A stretch of DNA of 46,539 bases from Virgisporangium aurantiacum (lineage in GTDB: Bacteria > Actinomycetota > Actinomycetes > Mycobacteriales > Micromonosporaceae). The translations under genes were made by a program, and so were the position numbers. Location of the stretch: positions 1-46,539 of the forward strand of contig NZ_BOPG01000091.1 of NCBI RefSeq assembly GCF_016863635.1, written 5' to 3'. Positions 25,252 through 33,722 of the stretch are shown here, in pieces. Below the pieces are notes generated by a model that saw nothing but the letters and a program-made list of their open reading frames with translations, made no database searches and had not been told where the DNA came from. Within the stretch, counting starts at the first letter, position 1; each line of letters begins with the position of its first letter.

Positions 25252-26715
25252 GTGAGCGGAGCCCAGACAGTGCTGCCTGTGAACACTCAATTAACGGCCG
25301 ACGGTGAACCACGGCTGCAGCGCTCGGTCTCCTGGCGTTCTCTAATCCTGTTGGCGATCGGCGCCGCCCTGCAGATCACCGTCGTGATGGGCGCCATGGC
25401 CGGCGAACTCGGCAATCTGCACTTGCTCGTCTGGGCCGGAGCGGCGTTCGTCGGGCTGGTCCAATGCTTCCTCATCGCCGAGATGGCCAAGCACGCCCCG
25501 CACCGGGCCGGCGGCGCCGCCACCTACGCCCAGGAGGCCTTCGGCGGGCGAACGTCCTGGGTGGCCGCGCTCTCCGGGTGGGGCTACTGGTTCGCCTGGA
25601 CGCCCGGCATCGCCGTCAACCTGATCCTGGCCGCCGAGTACCTGGAGAGCACGGTCTGGCCCGACGTGAACACGGTGGCACTCAGCGCCGGGATCGGGGT
25701 CGCGCTGTACGCCGTGAACACATTGGGCCTGCGCCACCTCGTGCGGATCTCAGCGGTGCTCATGGTCCTCGCCGGGCTGACGCTGCTCGCCCTGCTGGTC
25801 ACCCCGCTGTTCCAGCCGTCCCTCTTCGACGCCGGTGAGCTGTCGCCCCTCGCGGCGCCGGCGGACACCGAGGGAAGCACCTGGGAACTGCTGGTGAAGT
25901 GGTTCTTCGTCGCCACCTGGTCGGCCTATGGCGCCGAGATCGCCGCCAGCATCGTCGCCGAGCTGCGGGAGCCGGCGGCCAAGGTGATGCGGGCGATGGT
26001 CACCGCGGGGGTCGTCTGCCTGGCCGCGTTCGCGATCGTGCCGATCGTCATGACCGGGATCGTCGGCGCCGATGGGCTCAGCGAGTCGCCGAGTACGGTG
26101 TTTCTCGCTCCGGCCGAGGTGGTCTTCGGTGACGCCGGGCGCCTGATCGTCGGTGTGATGCTGGCCTGCGCCCTGATCCTGGGCGCACAGGCGTACATCA
26201 TCGCCTCGTCCCGCACCGTGTACCAGTTGTCGAAGGACGCGCACCTGCCGCGGCTGTTCACCCGGGTGAACCGTTTCGGCGTGCCGGTGATGTCGGTGAT
26301 CTGCGACGCCGCCGTCATCGCCGTCCTGCTGCTGATCTTCGGCTCGGATGTCGTCGACGTGGTCGCCGCGGCGAACATCGGCTACCTGGTCGTCTTCGTG
26401 CTCATGCCGTTGGGCTTCGTCATCGTCCGGGTGCGCCGCCGGCGCGCGGGACAGCCGCTCGTGTTGCATCCGGTGTGGACCGGGATCGGCGTCGCCGTGG
26501 TGGCGCTCAACGCGGTGCTCTTGGTCGTCGGCGCGGCGTTGTGGGGCGTGGAGATCTGGCTCACCGGTCTGATCGTGATGACATTGATCTTTCCCCTCAT
26601 CGCCTGGCGGCGGTGGCGCGACCGCGTCGACGCGAGGCGACACGAAGCCACGGCCGACCCGGCCGAGTCCGTCCCCGCGCAACCGGTCGGCGCGACGTCT
26701 GAATCCGAGCGCTGA
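25252..26715 (+). CDS. APC-superfamily amino-acid/polyamine permease
   Basis: 487 residues, GTG 25252 behind cgggggag. About 12 membrane helices. The first helices carry LLAIGAALQITVVMGAM and later FFVATWSAYGAEIAASIVAELREPA, the conserved helix-6/7 region of APC transporters. The tail is hydrophilic. Substrate cannot be read from sequence. It is placed between tRNA-Sec and selD, only 12 nt before selD and in the same operon. Uptake of a selenium amino acid or its metabolite would make sense but is conjecture. Confidence 0.85.
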   Translation: MSGAQTVLPVNTQLTADGEPRLQRSVSWRSLILLAIGAALQITVVMGAMAGELGNLHLLVWAGAAFVGLVQCFLIAEMAKHAPHRAGGAATYAQEAFGGRTSWVAALSGWGYWFAWTPGIAVNLILAAEYLESTVWPDVNTVALSAGIGVALYAVNTLGLRHLVRISAVLMVLAGLTLLALLVTPLFQPSLFDAGELSPLAAPADTEGSTWELLVKWFFVATWSAYGAEIAASIVAELREPAAKVMRAMVTAGVVCLAAFAIVPIVMTGIVGADGLSESPSTVFLAPAEVVFGDAGRLIVGVMLACALILGAQAYIIASSRTVYQLSKDAHLPRLFTRVNRFGVPVMSVICDAAVIAVLLLIFGSDVVDVVAAANIGYLVVFVLMPLGFVIVRVRRRRAGQPLVLHPVWTGIGVAVVALNAVLLVVGAALWGVEIWLTGLIVMTLIFPLIAWRRWRDRVDARRHEATADPAESVPAQPVGATSESER

Positions 26716-26727
26716 GAGGGACACGCG

Positions 26728-27747
26728 ATGGCTCAGCCCGCCCTGTCGGACACGCCGGTCCGACTCACCCAGTACGCGCGCGGCGGTGGCTGCGCCTGCA
26801 AGATCCCGCCGGGAGAGCTGGAGGCTGTGGTCGGGAAGCTGGCGGGCCGGGATCGCGTCGCCAGCCCGTACGAGCTGCTGGTCGGCGTCGACACCGGCGA
26901 TGACGCGGCCGCCGTCAGGCTGGTCGGTGACACGGCGATCCTGGCCACGACCGACTTCTTCACACCGGTCGTGGACGACGCGTACGACTGGGGCCGGATC
27001 GCTGCCGCCAACGCGCTGTCGGACGTGTACGCGATGGGCGGCGAACCGGTGGTCGCGGTCAATCTGCTCGCGTGGCCGCGGGACCTGCTGCCGATGGAAC
27101 TGGCCGGTGAGGTGCTGCGCGGTGGCGCGGATGTGGCCGTCGAGGCCGCGTGCCATCTGGCCGGCGGTCACAGCATCGACGACGCCGAGCCGAAGTACGG
27201 CCTTGCGGTGACCGGGGTGGCCGACGCGCGCCGGTTGATGCGAAACGACAACGGCAAGCCGGGCGTGCCCTTGACCCTGACCAAACCGCTCGGTGTCGGT
27301 GTGTTGAACTCTCGGCACAAGGCCACCGGTGAGCGGTTCCCGCAGGCAGTCGAGAGTATGGCGGGCCTCAACCGGGACGCGTCGCGGGCAGCGTTGGCCG
27401 CCGGTGTCACGTGCGCCACCGACGTCACCGGTTTCGGGTTGCTCGGGCACCTGTACAAGCTGGCCCGCGCCAGCGGGGTCACGGCGGTACTGGACCCGGC
27501 CGCGGTGCCCTATCTGGACGGTGCCCGCGAGGCGGTGCGCGACGGGTACGTCTCCGGCGGCACCCGCCGCAACCTGGATTGGGTCGCGCCGCACATCGAG
27601 TGGCGAGGCGACGTGGCCGAGGACGACCGGCTCCTGCTCGCTGACGCACAGACCTCGGGCGGACTGCTGGTAGCCGGCGAGATCCCCGGGTTCCCGGTCG
27701 TCGGCGAACTTGTCGAGGCCGGCCCGTACACCCTCGTGATCGGCTGA
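26728..27747 (+). CDS. selD: Selenophosphate synthetase
   Basis: 339 residues, ATG 26728 behind gagagggac. Makes selenophosphate from selenide and ATP in the cytosol. The Gly-rich N-terminal loop with catalytic Cys22 and Lys25 is visible as GGGCACKIPPGE (the Cys form, not Sec). GVDTGDDAA, TTDFFTPVVDD, GGHSIDDAEPKYGLAVTG and TSGGLL mark the AIRS-type ATP-grasping fold. Two nt separate it from selA. Confidence 0.96.
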   Translation: MAQPALSDTPVRLTQYARGGGCACKIPPGELEAVVGKLAGRDRVASPYELLVGVDTGDDAAAVRLVGDTAILATTDFFTPVVDDAYDWGRIAAANALSDVYAMGGEPVVAVNLLAWPRDLLPMELAGEVLRGGADVAVEAACHLAGGHSIDDAEPKYGLAVTGVADARRLMRNDNGKPGVPLTLTKPLGVGVLNSRHKATGERFPQAVESMAGLNRDASRAALAAGVTCATDVTGFGLLGHLYKLARASGVTAVLDPAAVPYLDGAREAVRDGYVSGGTRRNLDWVAPHIEWRGDVAEDDRLLLADAQTSGGLLVAGEIPGFPVVGELVEAGPYTLVIG

Positions 27748-27749
27748 CC

Positions 27750-29084
27750 ATGGCTCCGGACCCGAACACAGCCACGGATCCGCGTCGGCGCATCCCACGT
27801 ACCGACGTACTGCTCGCCGACACCCGGCTCGGCCCGGCCCGCGATCGGCTCGGCGACGACGCGGTCAAGCGGGCGGTGCAGTTCGCGCAGGGACAGGCCC
27901 GGGCCGGCGCGATCGACGTGGAGCGGGTGCTCGACGCCGCCCTGGCCGCGCTTCCGGACGCGGCCACCACGTTGCGACCGGTCTTCAACGCGACCGGTGT
28001 CGTTTTGCATACCAACCTCGGCCGGGCACCGCTGTCGTCGGCGGCCGTCGAGGCCCTGGTTTCCGCGGCCGGTTACGTCGACGTCGAGTTCGATATCGCC
28101 ACCGGAGCGCGGGCCCGTCGTGGGCGGGGAACGCTCGACGCCTTGCGCGCCGCGGTGCCCGCCGCCGGTGATGTTCACGTGGTCAACAACGGGGCAGCAG
28201 CGTTGGTCCTGGTGGCCACCGCGTTGGCGGCTGACCGGGAGATCCTGATCAGCCGGTCGGAGATGGTCGAGATCGGCGACGGGTTCCGCATCCACGAACT
28301 GTTGTGCAGCACCGGCGCCCGGCTGCGCGAGGTCGGCACCACCAACCGCACCCATCTGCGTGACTACGCCGACGCGATCGGGCCGAAGACCGGCTTCATC
28401 CTGAAGGTGCATCCGTCGAACTTCCGCATCGAGGGCTTCACCGCATCGGTCGGCGTCGCCGAACTCGCTACCCTCCGCGTCCCGGTGATCGCCGACATCG
28501 GTTCGGGACTTCTTCGCCCCGACCCGCGCCTGCCCGAGGAACCGGATGCGGCGACCTGGCTCGCCGCCGGCGCCACCATCGTCACCGCCAGCGGCGACAA
28601 GCTCCTGGGCGGCCCGCAGGCCGGTCTCGTACTCGGCGATGCCGACACGGTCACCCGGCTGCGGCGGCATCCGCTGGCGCGGGCGCTGCGGGTCGACAAG
28701 CTCACGCTGGCCGCGCTGGAGGCGACGCTGCGGGGACCCGCCACACCGACCGCGGCCTTCCTGGCCGCGGATGACACCACGCTGCACACGCGCTGCGCGG
28801 CGGTTGCCGAGGCGCTGGAATCCGCCGGCGTACCCGCCGAGGTCGTTCCCAGCAGTGGCGCTGTCGGGGGAGGGGCGGCACCGGGACAGGACCTTCCGGG
28901 GTGGGCGGTTCGCCTCCCGGAGCACCTGGCACAGGTCCTCCGCCGAGGCGTGCCCTGCGTCGTGACCCGGGTCGAGAAGGGTCACTGCCTGCTCGACCTG
29001 CGCTGCATCCCGGCGACCGCCGACGCGACGGTCCAGGGCGCGGTCATCGCTGCCGCCCGGACGTCGGAGCAGCCGTGCACGTGA
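27750..29084 (+). CDS. selA: L-seryl-tRNA(Sec) selenium transferase
   Basis: 444 residues, ATG 27750. Converts Ser-tRNA-Sec to Sec-tRNA-Sec using selenophosphate and PLP, as a large homo-oligomer. Conserved stretches are FNATGVVLHTNLGRAPL, VEFDIATGARARRG, NNGAAALVL, the PLP Lys284 in SGDKLLGGPQAGL, and HPLARALRVDKLTLAALEATL. Length is normal. The 3' end overlaps selB. Confidence 0.96.
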   Translation: MAPDPNTATDPRRRIPRTDVLLADTRLGPARDRLGDDAVKRAVQFAQGQARAGAIDVERVLDAALAALPDAATTLRPVFNATGVVLHTNLGRAPLSSAAVEALVSAAGYVDVEFDIATGARARRGRGTLDALRAAVPAAGDVHVVNNGAAALVLVATALAADREILISRSEMVEIGDGFRIHELLCSTGARLREVGTTNRTHLRDYADAIGPKTGFILKVHPSNFRIEGFTASVGVAELATLRVPVIADIGSGLLRPDPRLPEEPDAATWLAAGATIVTASGDKLLGGPQAGLVLGDADTVTRLRRHPLARALRVDKLTLAALEATLRGPATPTAAFLAADDTTLHTRCAAVAEALESAGVPAEVVPSSGAVGGGAAPGQDLPGWAVRLPEHLAQVLRRGVPCVVTRVEKGHCLLDLRCIPATADATVQGAVIAAARTSEQPCT

Positions 29085-30862
29085 TCGCCACGGCCGGACA
29101 CGTCGACCACGGCAAGTCCACGCTCGTGCGCGCGTTGACCGGCATGGAACCCGACCGGTGGGCGGAGGAACGGCGTCGTGGCATGACGATCGACCTCGGC
29201 TTCGCCTGGACGAGCCTGCCGGACGGGCAGGTGGCCGCGTTCGTCGACGTCCCCGGACATCAGAAGTTCATCACCAACATGCTGGCGGGCGTCGGACCGG
29301 TCGCCGCCGTCATGCTGGTGGTCGCCGCCGATGAGGGCTGGTGCCGGCAGACCGGCGAACACCTCGCCGCCCTGCACGCCCTCGGGGTCGAACACGGCCT
29401 ACTGGCCGTCACCCGCGCCGATCTGGGCGACGCCGACCTCGCGATCGAGGAGGCGCGGGACTATCTCGCCGCCACCCGTCTGGCCGGCATCGAGGCCGTC
29501 GCCGTGTCGCCGGTGACCGGCGAGGGCCTCGACGATCTTCGGGCCGCCCTCACCCACCTGGTCGGCGCCCTGCCGCCACCGCCGGAGGAACCGGCTCGCA
29601 TGTGGATCGACCGGTGCTTCAGCGTGCGCGGAGTCGGAACCGTCGTCACCGGAACCCTCAGCTCCGGCCGGATCGCCGTCGGCGACGAGGTGGAACTCGC
29701 ACCGACCGGACGCCGGTTCCGGGTGCGCGGCCTGCAGAGCCTTCAGCACGACGTGTCGGAGACCCGCGCGGTCGCCCGGCTGGGCGTGAACCTGCGCGGA
29801 GTGAAGAGCGAGGAGATCCATCGTGGTCAGGCGCTGATCAGCCCGGGGTCCTACGCCGCGGTGTCCACTGTGGATGTTCGCCTGACCGACGCGGCCGAGG
29901 AACTGGCGAGCGAACTCGTCCTGCACGTCGGGTCGGCCGCCGTTCCGGTTCGGGTCCGCCGCTTCGACAACGACACCGCCCGGCTCCGACTGGCCCAGCC
30001 GGTGCCGGTGCACATCGCTGAGCGTGCGCTGCTCCGCGACCCGGGCCTGCAACGCATCGTTGCCGGCGTCGTGCTGCTCGACACGATGCCGCCGCCGCTT
30101 CGTCGTCGAGGCGCGGCCGCGCTGCGGGCCAAGGAACTGATCGCGATGACCGATCGGCCCGACCCGGACGGGGAAATCCGGCGCCGCGGCGCCGTCCGTC
30201 ATGCGGATCTCGTCGCCGCGGGAATTCTCGGCTCGGCCGACGCCGGACCACCGGACGCGATTCGCGCGGCGGACTGGTACGTCGACACGACCGTATGGCG
30301 GCGATGGACGGCCGGGTTGACCGACGCCGCCGACCGGTGGGCGACGGATCACCCGATGACACCCGGGCTGCCGCGCCCGTCCGCCGTGCAGCAGCTCGGC
30401 CTTCCCGACCCGCGGTTGCTCGATGCACTCATTCCGGCCACCGGTGCTCTGGTCAGCAGCGCGCAGGGCCTGCACCGGCCGGGGGTGGCGGCCACGTTGC
30501 CCGAATCGGCCGCCGCTGTCCTCGCGGAGTTGCGGGAGTCGCTCGCCGCCGAACCGTTCGCCGCATGGGAAGCCGAGATGCTGGCCGACCGCGGACTGTC
30601 CGACCGGTACCTGGCCACGGCTGTCGGCCAGGGTCTGCTGTTCAAGGTTGCCGACGGGATCTATCTGTTGCCCGATGCGCTGTCGCTCGCGGTGGACCGC
30701 GTCGGCGACCTCCCGCAACCGTTCACGCTCAGCGAGGCGCGTCAGGCCCTGGGCACCACCCGCCGCGTCGCCGTTCCCCTGCTCGAACTGCTCGACCGGC
30801 GCGGAATGACGCGTCGTGTCGACAACACCCGCCGCGTGGTGAGTCGAACCGGTGCGTCGTGA
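29075..30862 (+). CDS. selB: Selenocysteine-specific elongation factor
   Basis: 595 residues if started at GTG 29075 (MHVIATAGHVDHGKST), overlapping selA by 10 nt; GTG 29081 is an alternative. N-terminal EF-Tu-like GTPase: G1 GHVDHGKST, switch RRGMTIDLGF, G3 DVPGHQKF, G4-like TRAD. Domains II and III follow (FSVRGVGTVVTGTLSSG). The C-terminal ~250 residues form winged helices that grip the SECIS hairpin of mRNA. Its presence implies at least one SECIS-bearing mRNA in the genome; a candidate lies at 38262-38867. Confidence 0.96.
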   Translation: MHVIATAGHVDHGKSTLVRALTGMEPDRWAEERRRGMTIDLGFAWTSLPDGQVAAFVDVPGHQKFITNMLAGVGPVAAVMLVVAADEGWCRQTGEHLAALHALGVEHGLLAVTRADLGDADLAIEEARDYLAATRLAGIEAVAVSPVTGEGLDDLRAALTHLVGALPPPPEEPARMWIDRCFSVRGVGTVVTGTLSSGRIAVGDEVELAPTGRRFRVRGLQSLQHDVSETRAVARLGVNLRGVKSEEIHRGQALISPGSYAAVSTVDVRLTDAAEELASELVLHVGSAAVPVRVRRFDNDTARLRLAQPVPVHIAERALLRDPGLQRIVAGVVLLDTMPPPLRRRGAAALRAKELIAMTDRPDPDGEIRRRGAVRHADLVAAGILGSADAGPPDAIRAADWYVDTTVWRRWTAGLTDAADRWATDHPMTPGLPRPSAVQQLGLPDPRLLDALIPATGALVSSAQGLHRPGVAATLPESAAAVLAELRESLAAEPFAAWEAEMLADRGLSDRYLATAVGQGLLFKVADGIYLLPDALSLAVDRVGDLPQPFTLSEARQALGTTRRVAVPLLELLDRRGMTRRVDNTRRVVSRTGAS

Positions 30863-30879
30863 CCGGGGTTGTGCGCCCC

Positions 30880-31470
30880 TCAGCCGGCCAGTTTGGCCTC
30901 GAGGCCGCGCAGCACCAGGTCGAGCCCGAACTGGAAGTCGGCCTCGGTGTCGCCGGAGCCGAGCAGGCTCGCGTGGGCGCACGCCTGGCCCTGTCCGCAA
31001 CAGGTCAGGCCGATCGTGCCGACGTCCTGCTGCAGGATGAAGCCGAGGACGTATCCGATCAACGCCTGATAGGCCCGGGAGGCGTCCGGGCCGTCGAACC
31101 CGGCCTGCCGGAAGATCCGCAGCACCGCCTCGGTCGGCGCGAGCGCGCTGCCGGTATGGATGTGCTGCGAGGTCAGCAACTGGATGAAACTCGGATGGGA
31201 CCGGTGGATCGCGAGGAACGAGGTTGCGCCGCGGCGCAGCCGTTCGGTCCAGGTCAATTCGGGATCGGCGGGAATGTCCAGCGCGGCCAGCATCCACTCC
31301 AGCATTCCGCTGAGCAGCGCCGCCTTGCTCGGCACGTGGTTGTACAGGGACATCGCCTCGACGCCCAGTTCAGCGGCGAGTTTGCGCATGCTCAGTGCGG
31401 GCAGGCCCTGCTCGTCGGCGAGCTTCACGGCGCCGTCCAGAACCCGGGTTCTGGTCAAAGTGTTTCCCAT
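30880..31470 (-). CDS. TetR-family repressor with a cysteine-rich C-terminal segment
   Basis: 196 residues from ATG 31470. HTH at about residues 8-48 (TRVLDGAVKLADEQGLPALSMRKLAAELGVEAMSLYNHV), then a TetR_C-type ligand domain. An unusual cluster of cysteines, C157 C158 and C164 in GLTCCGQGQACAH, lies in the ligand domain and could bind metal, thiol or selenide. It is divergent from the MMPL exporter, with two ACTTACG-type sites between them. One of these sites recurs upstream of tRNA-Sec. Confidence 0.87.
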   Translation of the reverse strand: MGNTLTRTRVLDGAVKLADEQGLPALSMRKLAAELGVEAMSLYNHVPSKAALLSGMLEWMLAALDIPADPELTWTERLRRGATSFLAIHRSHPSFIQLLTSQHIHTGSALAPTEAVLRIFRQAGFDGPDASRAYQALIGYVLGFILQQDVGTIGLTCCGQGQACAHASLLGSGDTEADFQFGLDLVLRGLEAKLAG

Positions 31471-31504
31471 GTGCACCTGCCTCGCGACGGACCTTACGTT
31501 GACA

Positions 31505-31519
31505 ACTTACGGTGTATGT
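31505..31519. promoter_or_regulatory. TetR operator, imperfect copy
   Basis: ACTTACGGTGTATGT lies 35 nt upstream of the TetR start. It is identical in reverse complement to 24873-24887, and 16 bases match if the next A is included. Confidence 0.6.
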
Positions 31520-31537
31520 ATGATGCTGGCTAGCGCT

Positions 31538-31552
31538 ACTTACGCCGTAAGT
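31538..31552. promoter_or_regulatory. TetR operator, perfect palindrome
   Basis: ACTTACG-C-CGTAAGT is a perfect inverted repeat around one base, in the divergent TetR/MMPL promoter region. It is the classic CTTACGN(C/T)GTAAG form of TetR sites. Confidence 0.7.
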
Positions 31553-31610
31553 ATCCCCCGTGCGGCCGGTAATCCCCAAAGTCTACGACACTCCTGACGA
31601 GGAAGCCCTG

Positions 31611-33710
31611 GTGCTCGAACCGCTCGGCCGATTCGCCGTTCGCCGTCGCTGGCTGGTCATCGCCGCGTGGGGCGCGGTGCTGCTCGCGGGTGCCTTGATC
31701 GGCTCGCAGGTGTTCTCGCGCCTGGCCACCGGTACGGGGACCCGTGACGACGTCGAGTCGGCTCGGGTAGAGCGCCTCCTCGACGCCGCCGGGGGGCTGG
31801 AGCCGGACCTGTTGATCCTGCTCGACGGAAAGGCGGTCACCGACGCTCGGGTGACGGCGGCCGTTCAGGAGCTCGCGGCCGACGTGCGGACCATCCCGGA
31901 CGTCGTGGCGGTCACCACCGCGTCCGCGACCGGGCCCGGTCGGTCGCTGATCTCGGCCGATGGACAGGCCCAACTGGTCGCCGTCGATCTGCGCGGCGGC
32001 ATCGAACCCGCCGACTCCGCCTCGGCCATCGATGCGGTTCGTGCGCGGGCCGAGGCCGTCGACATGCCGCGCGTGCTGGTCGGCGGCGAGGTCGCGCTGC
32101 AGACGGAGTTCCAGCGGACATCCGAGGAGCAGCTCGCCCGCGGCGAAATGATCGCGCTGCCGATCATGCTGGTTCTGCTCCTGCTGTTCTTCCGCGGCTT
32201 CCTCGCCGCGGCGCTGCCACTGCTCGTGGCGGTGGTCGCGGTGCCCGGCGCGCTGTTGGTCCTGCTGGCCGTCAGCTACGCCACGACACTGTCCGCCTAC
32301 GCGGTGAACGTCATCACCATGGTCGGGCTCGGCCTGGCGGTCGACTACGCGCTGTTGCTGGTCAGCCGGTTCCGGGAGGAACGAGCGGCCGGTCTTGACG
32401 TGGACGCCGCCGTGGTCCGCTGCGTCACCTCGGCCGGTCGCACCGTCGCCTTCTCGGCGGTCATCGTGACGGTCGCCCTTGCCGGCCTGCTCGTCTTCGC
32501 CGAGCCGTTACTGCGATCGATGGCCTGGGGTGCGGTCGGGGTCGTCCTGCTGACCGTCCTCGCCGCATTGACCCTGGTCCCGGCGTTGCTCACGCTCTGG
32601 GGGCACCGGATCCGGATCCCCGCCTCGGCGGGCCGTGACGGGGGTCTGTTCTTCCGGCTCTCCCGGTTCGTCCAGCGCTTCGCCCTCGTCGTCGCACCAC
32701 TCCTGATCATCGGGCTGGCGCTGCTGGCCCTGCCGGTACGGCACGCCGAGTGGGGTGGCTCCGGGCCGGAGTCCCTGCCCGCCGGGTCGGCCACCCGGCA
32801 ACTCGCCGAGGTCGTCGAGGACCGGTTCCCCGGTGGCGGCGTCGAGCCCGTCGTGGTGGTCGCCGACGTGCCGCCGGCCGCCGTGGCCGACCTGACCGCA
32901 CGGCTGGCGGCGCTGCCCGGCGCGGCCGGGGCGCAGGTGCGGGAACAGGCACCGGCCGGCACAACGGTCATCGACGTCCTGCCCCGCGACGGCGCCGGGC
33001 GTGACCTGGTCCACGACATCCGGGCATTGGACGAGCCGCTGCAGGTGGGCGGTGCCGATGCCGCGCTGGCCGACTTCCACCGTTCCGTCGGTGGTCGGAT
33101 CCCGTGGGCGTTGGCGCTGATCGTGGTGGCCACCTTCGTGCTGCTGTTCCTCATGACCGGTTCACTGGTCGTTCCGGCGAAGGCCATCGTGATGAACGTG
33201 CTGTCGTTGGGAGCCAGTTTCGGCGCGCTGGTCTTCATCTTCCAGGACGGCAACCTGTCGGGACCGCTCGACTTCACGCCGTCCGGCTCCATCGACAGCA
33301 CCGTCCCGCTGTTGATCTTCGTGTTCGCGTTCGGTCTGTCGATGGACTACGAGGTGTTCCTCCTCGCCCGGATCAAGGAGGAGTACGACCGCACGGGAGA
33401 CAACGACCTCGCGGTGGCCGTGGGGCTGCAACGCACCGGCAGCGTCGTGACCTCGGCCGCCGCGCTGATGGTGGTGGTGTTCCTCGGGTTCGCCGCCGGT
33501 GGCGTCCTGACGATCAAGGAACTCGGCGTCGGGATGGCGCTGACCATCCTCATCGATGCCACGGTCGTGCGCAGCCTGCTGGTGCCCGCGGTCATGAAGC
33601 TCATGGGTCGCGCCAACTGGTGGGCGCCACGGCCGCTGCGACGCGCCTACCAACGCGTCGCGATCAGCGAGCACCGGACCGAACGTCCGGCAATCCCCGA
33701 GAGAGTGTGA
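31611..33710 (+). CDS. MMPL-family (RND-type) exporter
   Basis: 699 residues from GTG 31611, chosen because gacgaggaag precedes it by 6-7 nt and the conserved LGRFAVRRRWLVIAAW start follows; the frame is open to 31560. Two repeats each of an extracytoplasmic loop and a bundle of helices, about 11-12 TM in total. Proton-relay type motifs GLGLAVDYALLLVSRF and FAFGLSMDYEVFLLARIKEEYD are intact. Such pumps export lipids, drugs or siderophore-like molecules. It is divergent from its likely repressor and 12 nt ahead of the NRPS-like gene, so it may belong to that biosynthetic cluster. Confidence 0.9.
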   Translation: MLEPLGRFAVRRRWLVIAAWGAVLLAGALIGSQVFSRLATGTGTRDDVESARVERLLDAAGGLEPDLLILLDGKAVTDARVTAAVQELAADVRTIPDVVAVTTASATGPGRSLISADGQAQLVAVDLRGGIEPADSASAIDAVRARAEAVDMPRVLVGGEVALQTEFQRTSEEQLARGEMIALPIMLVLLLLFFRGFLAAALPLLVAVVAVPGALLVLLAVSYATTLSAYAVNVITMVGLGLAVDYALLLVSRFREERAAGLDVDAAVVRCVTSAGRTVAFSAVIVTVALAGLLVFAEPLLRSMAWGAVGVVLLTVLAALTLVPALLTLWGHRIRIPASAGRDGGLFFRLSRFVQRFALVVAPLLIIGLALLALPVRHAEWGGSGPESLPAGSATRQLAEVVEDRFPGGGVEPVVVVADVPPAAVADLTARLAALPGAAGAQVREQAPAGTTVIDVLPRDGAGRDLVHDIRALDEPLQVGGADAALADFHRSVGGRIPWALALIVVATFVLLFLMTGSLVVPAKAIVMNVLSLGASFGALVFIFQDGNLSGPLDFTPSGSIDSTVPLLIFVFAFGLSMDYEVFLLARIKEEYDRTGDNDLAVAVGLQRTGSVVTSAAALMVVVFLGFAAGGVLTIKELGVGMALTILIDATVVRSLLVPAVMKLMGRANWWAPRPLRRAYQRVAISEHRTERPAIPERV

Positions 33711-33722
33711 GGTCGCGGCTCC

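Noticed and set aside
26728..27747. SelD as a selenoprotein itself
   Set aside because: The catalytic position is Cys22 and no in-frame TGA is present.
25750..27798. Long open frame of 682 codons on the minus strand over the APC permease and selD
   Set aside because: Composition is Arg/His/Asp/Gly-rich without domains. It is the antisense shadow expected in high-GC DNA, and both plus-strand genes are clear.
29399..31297. Open frame of 632 codons antisense to selB and crossing the TetR gene
   Set aside because: No recognisable domain. selB and the TetR gene are unambiguous over the same bases.
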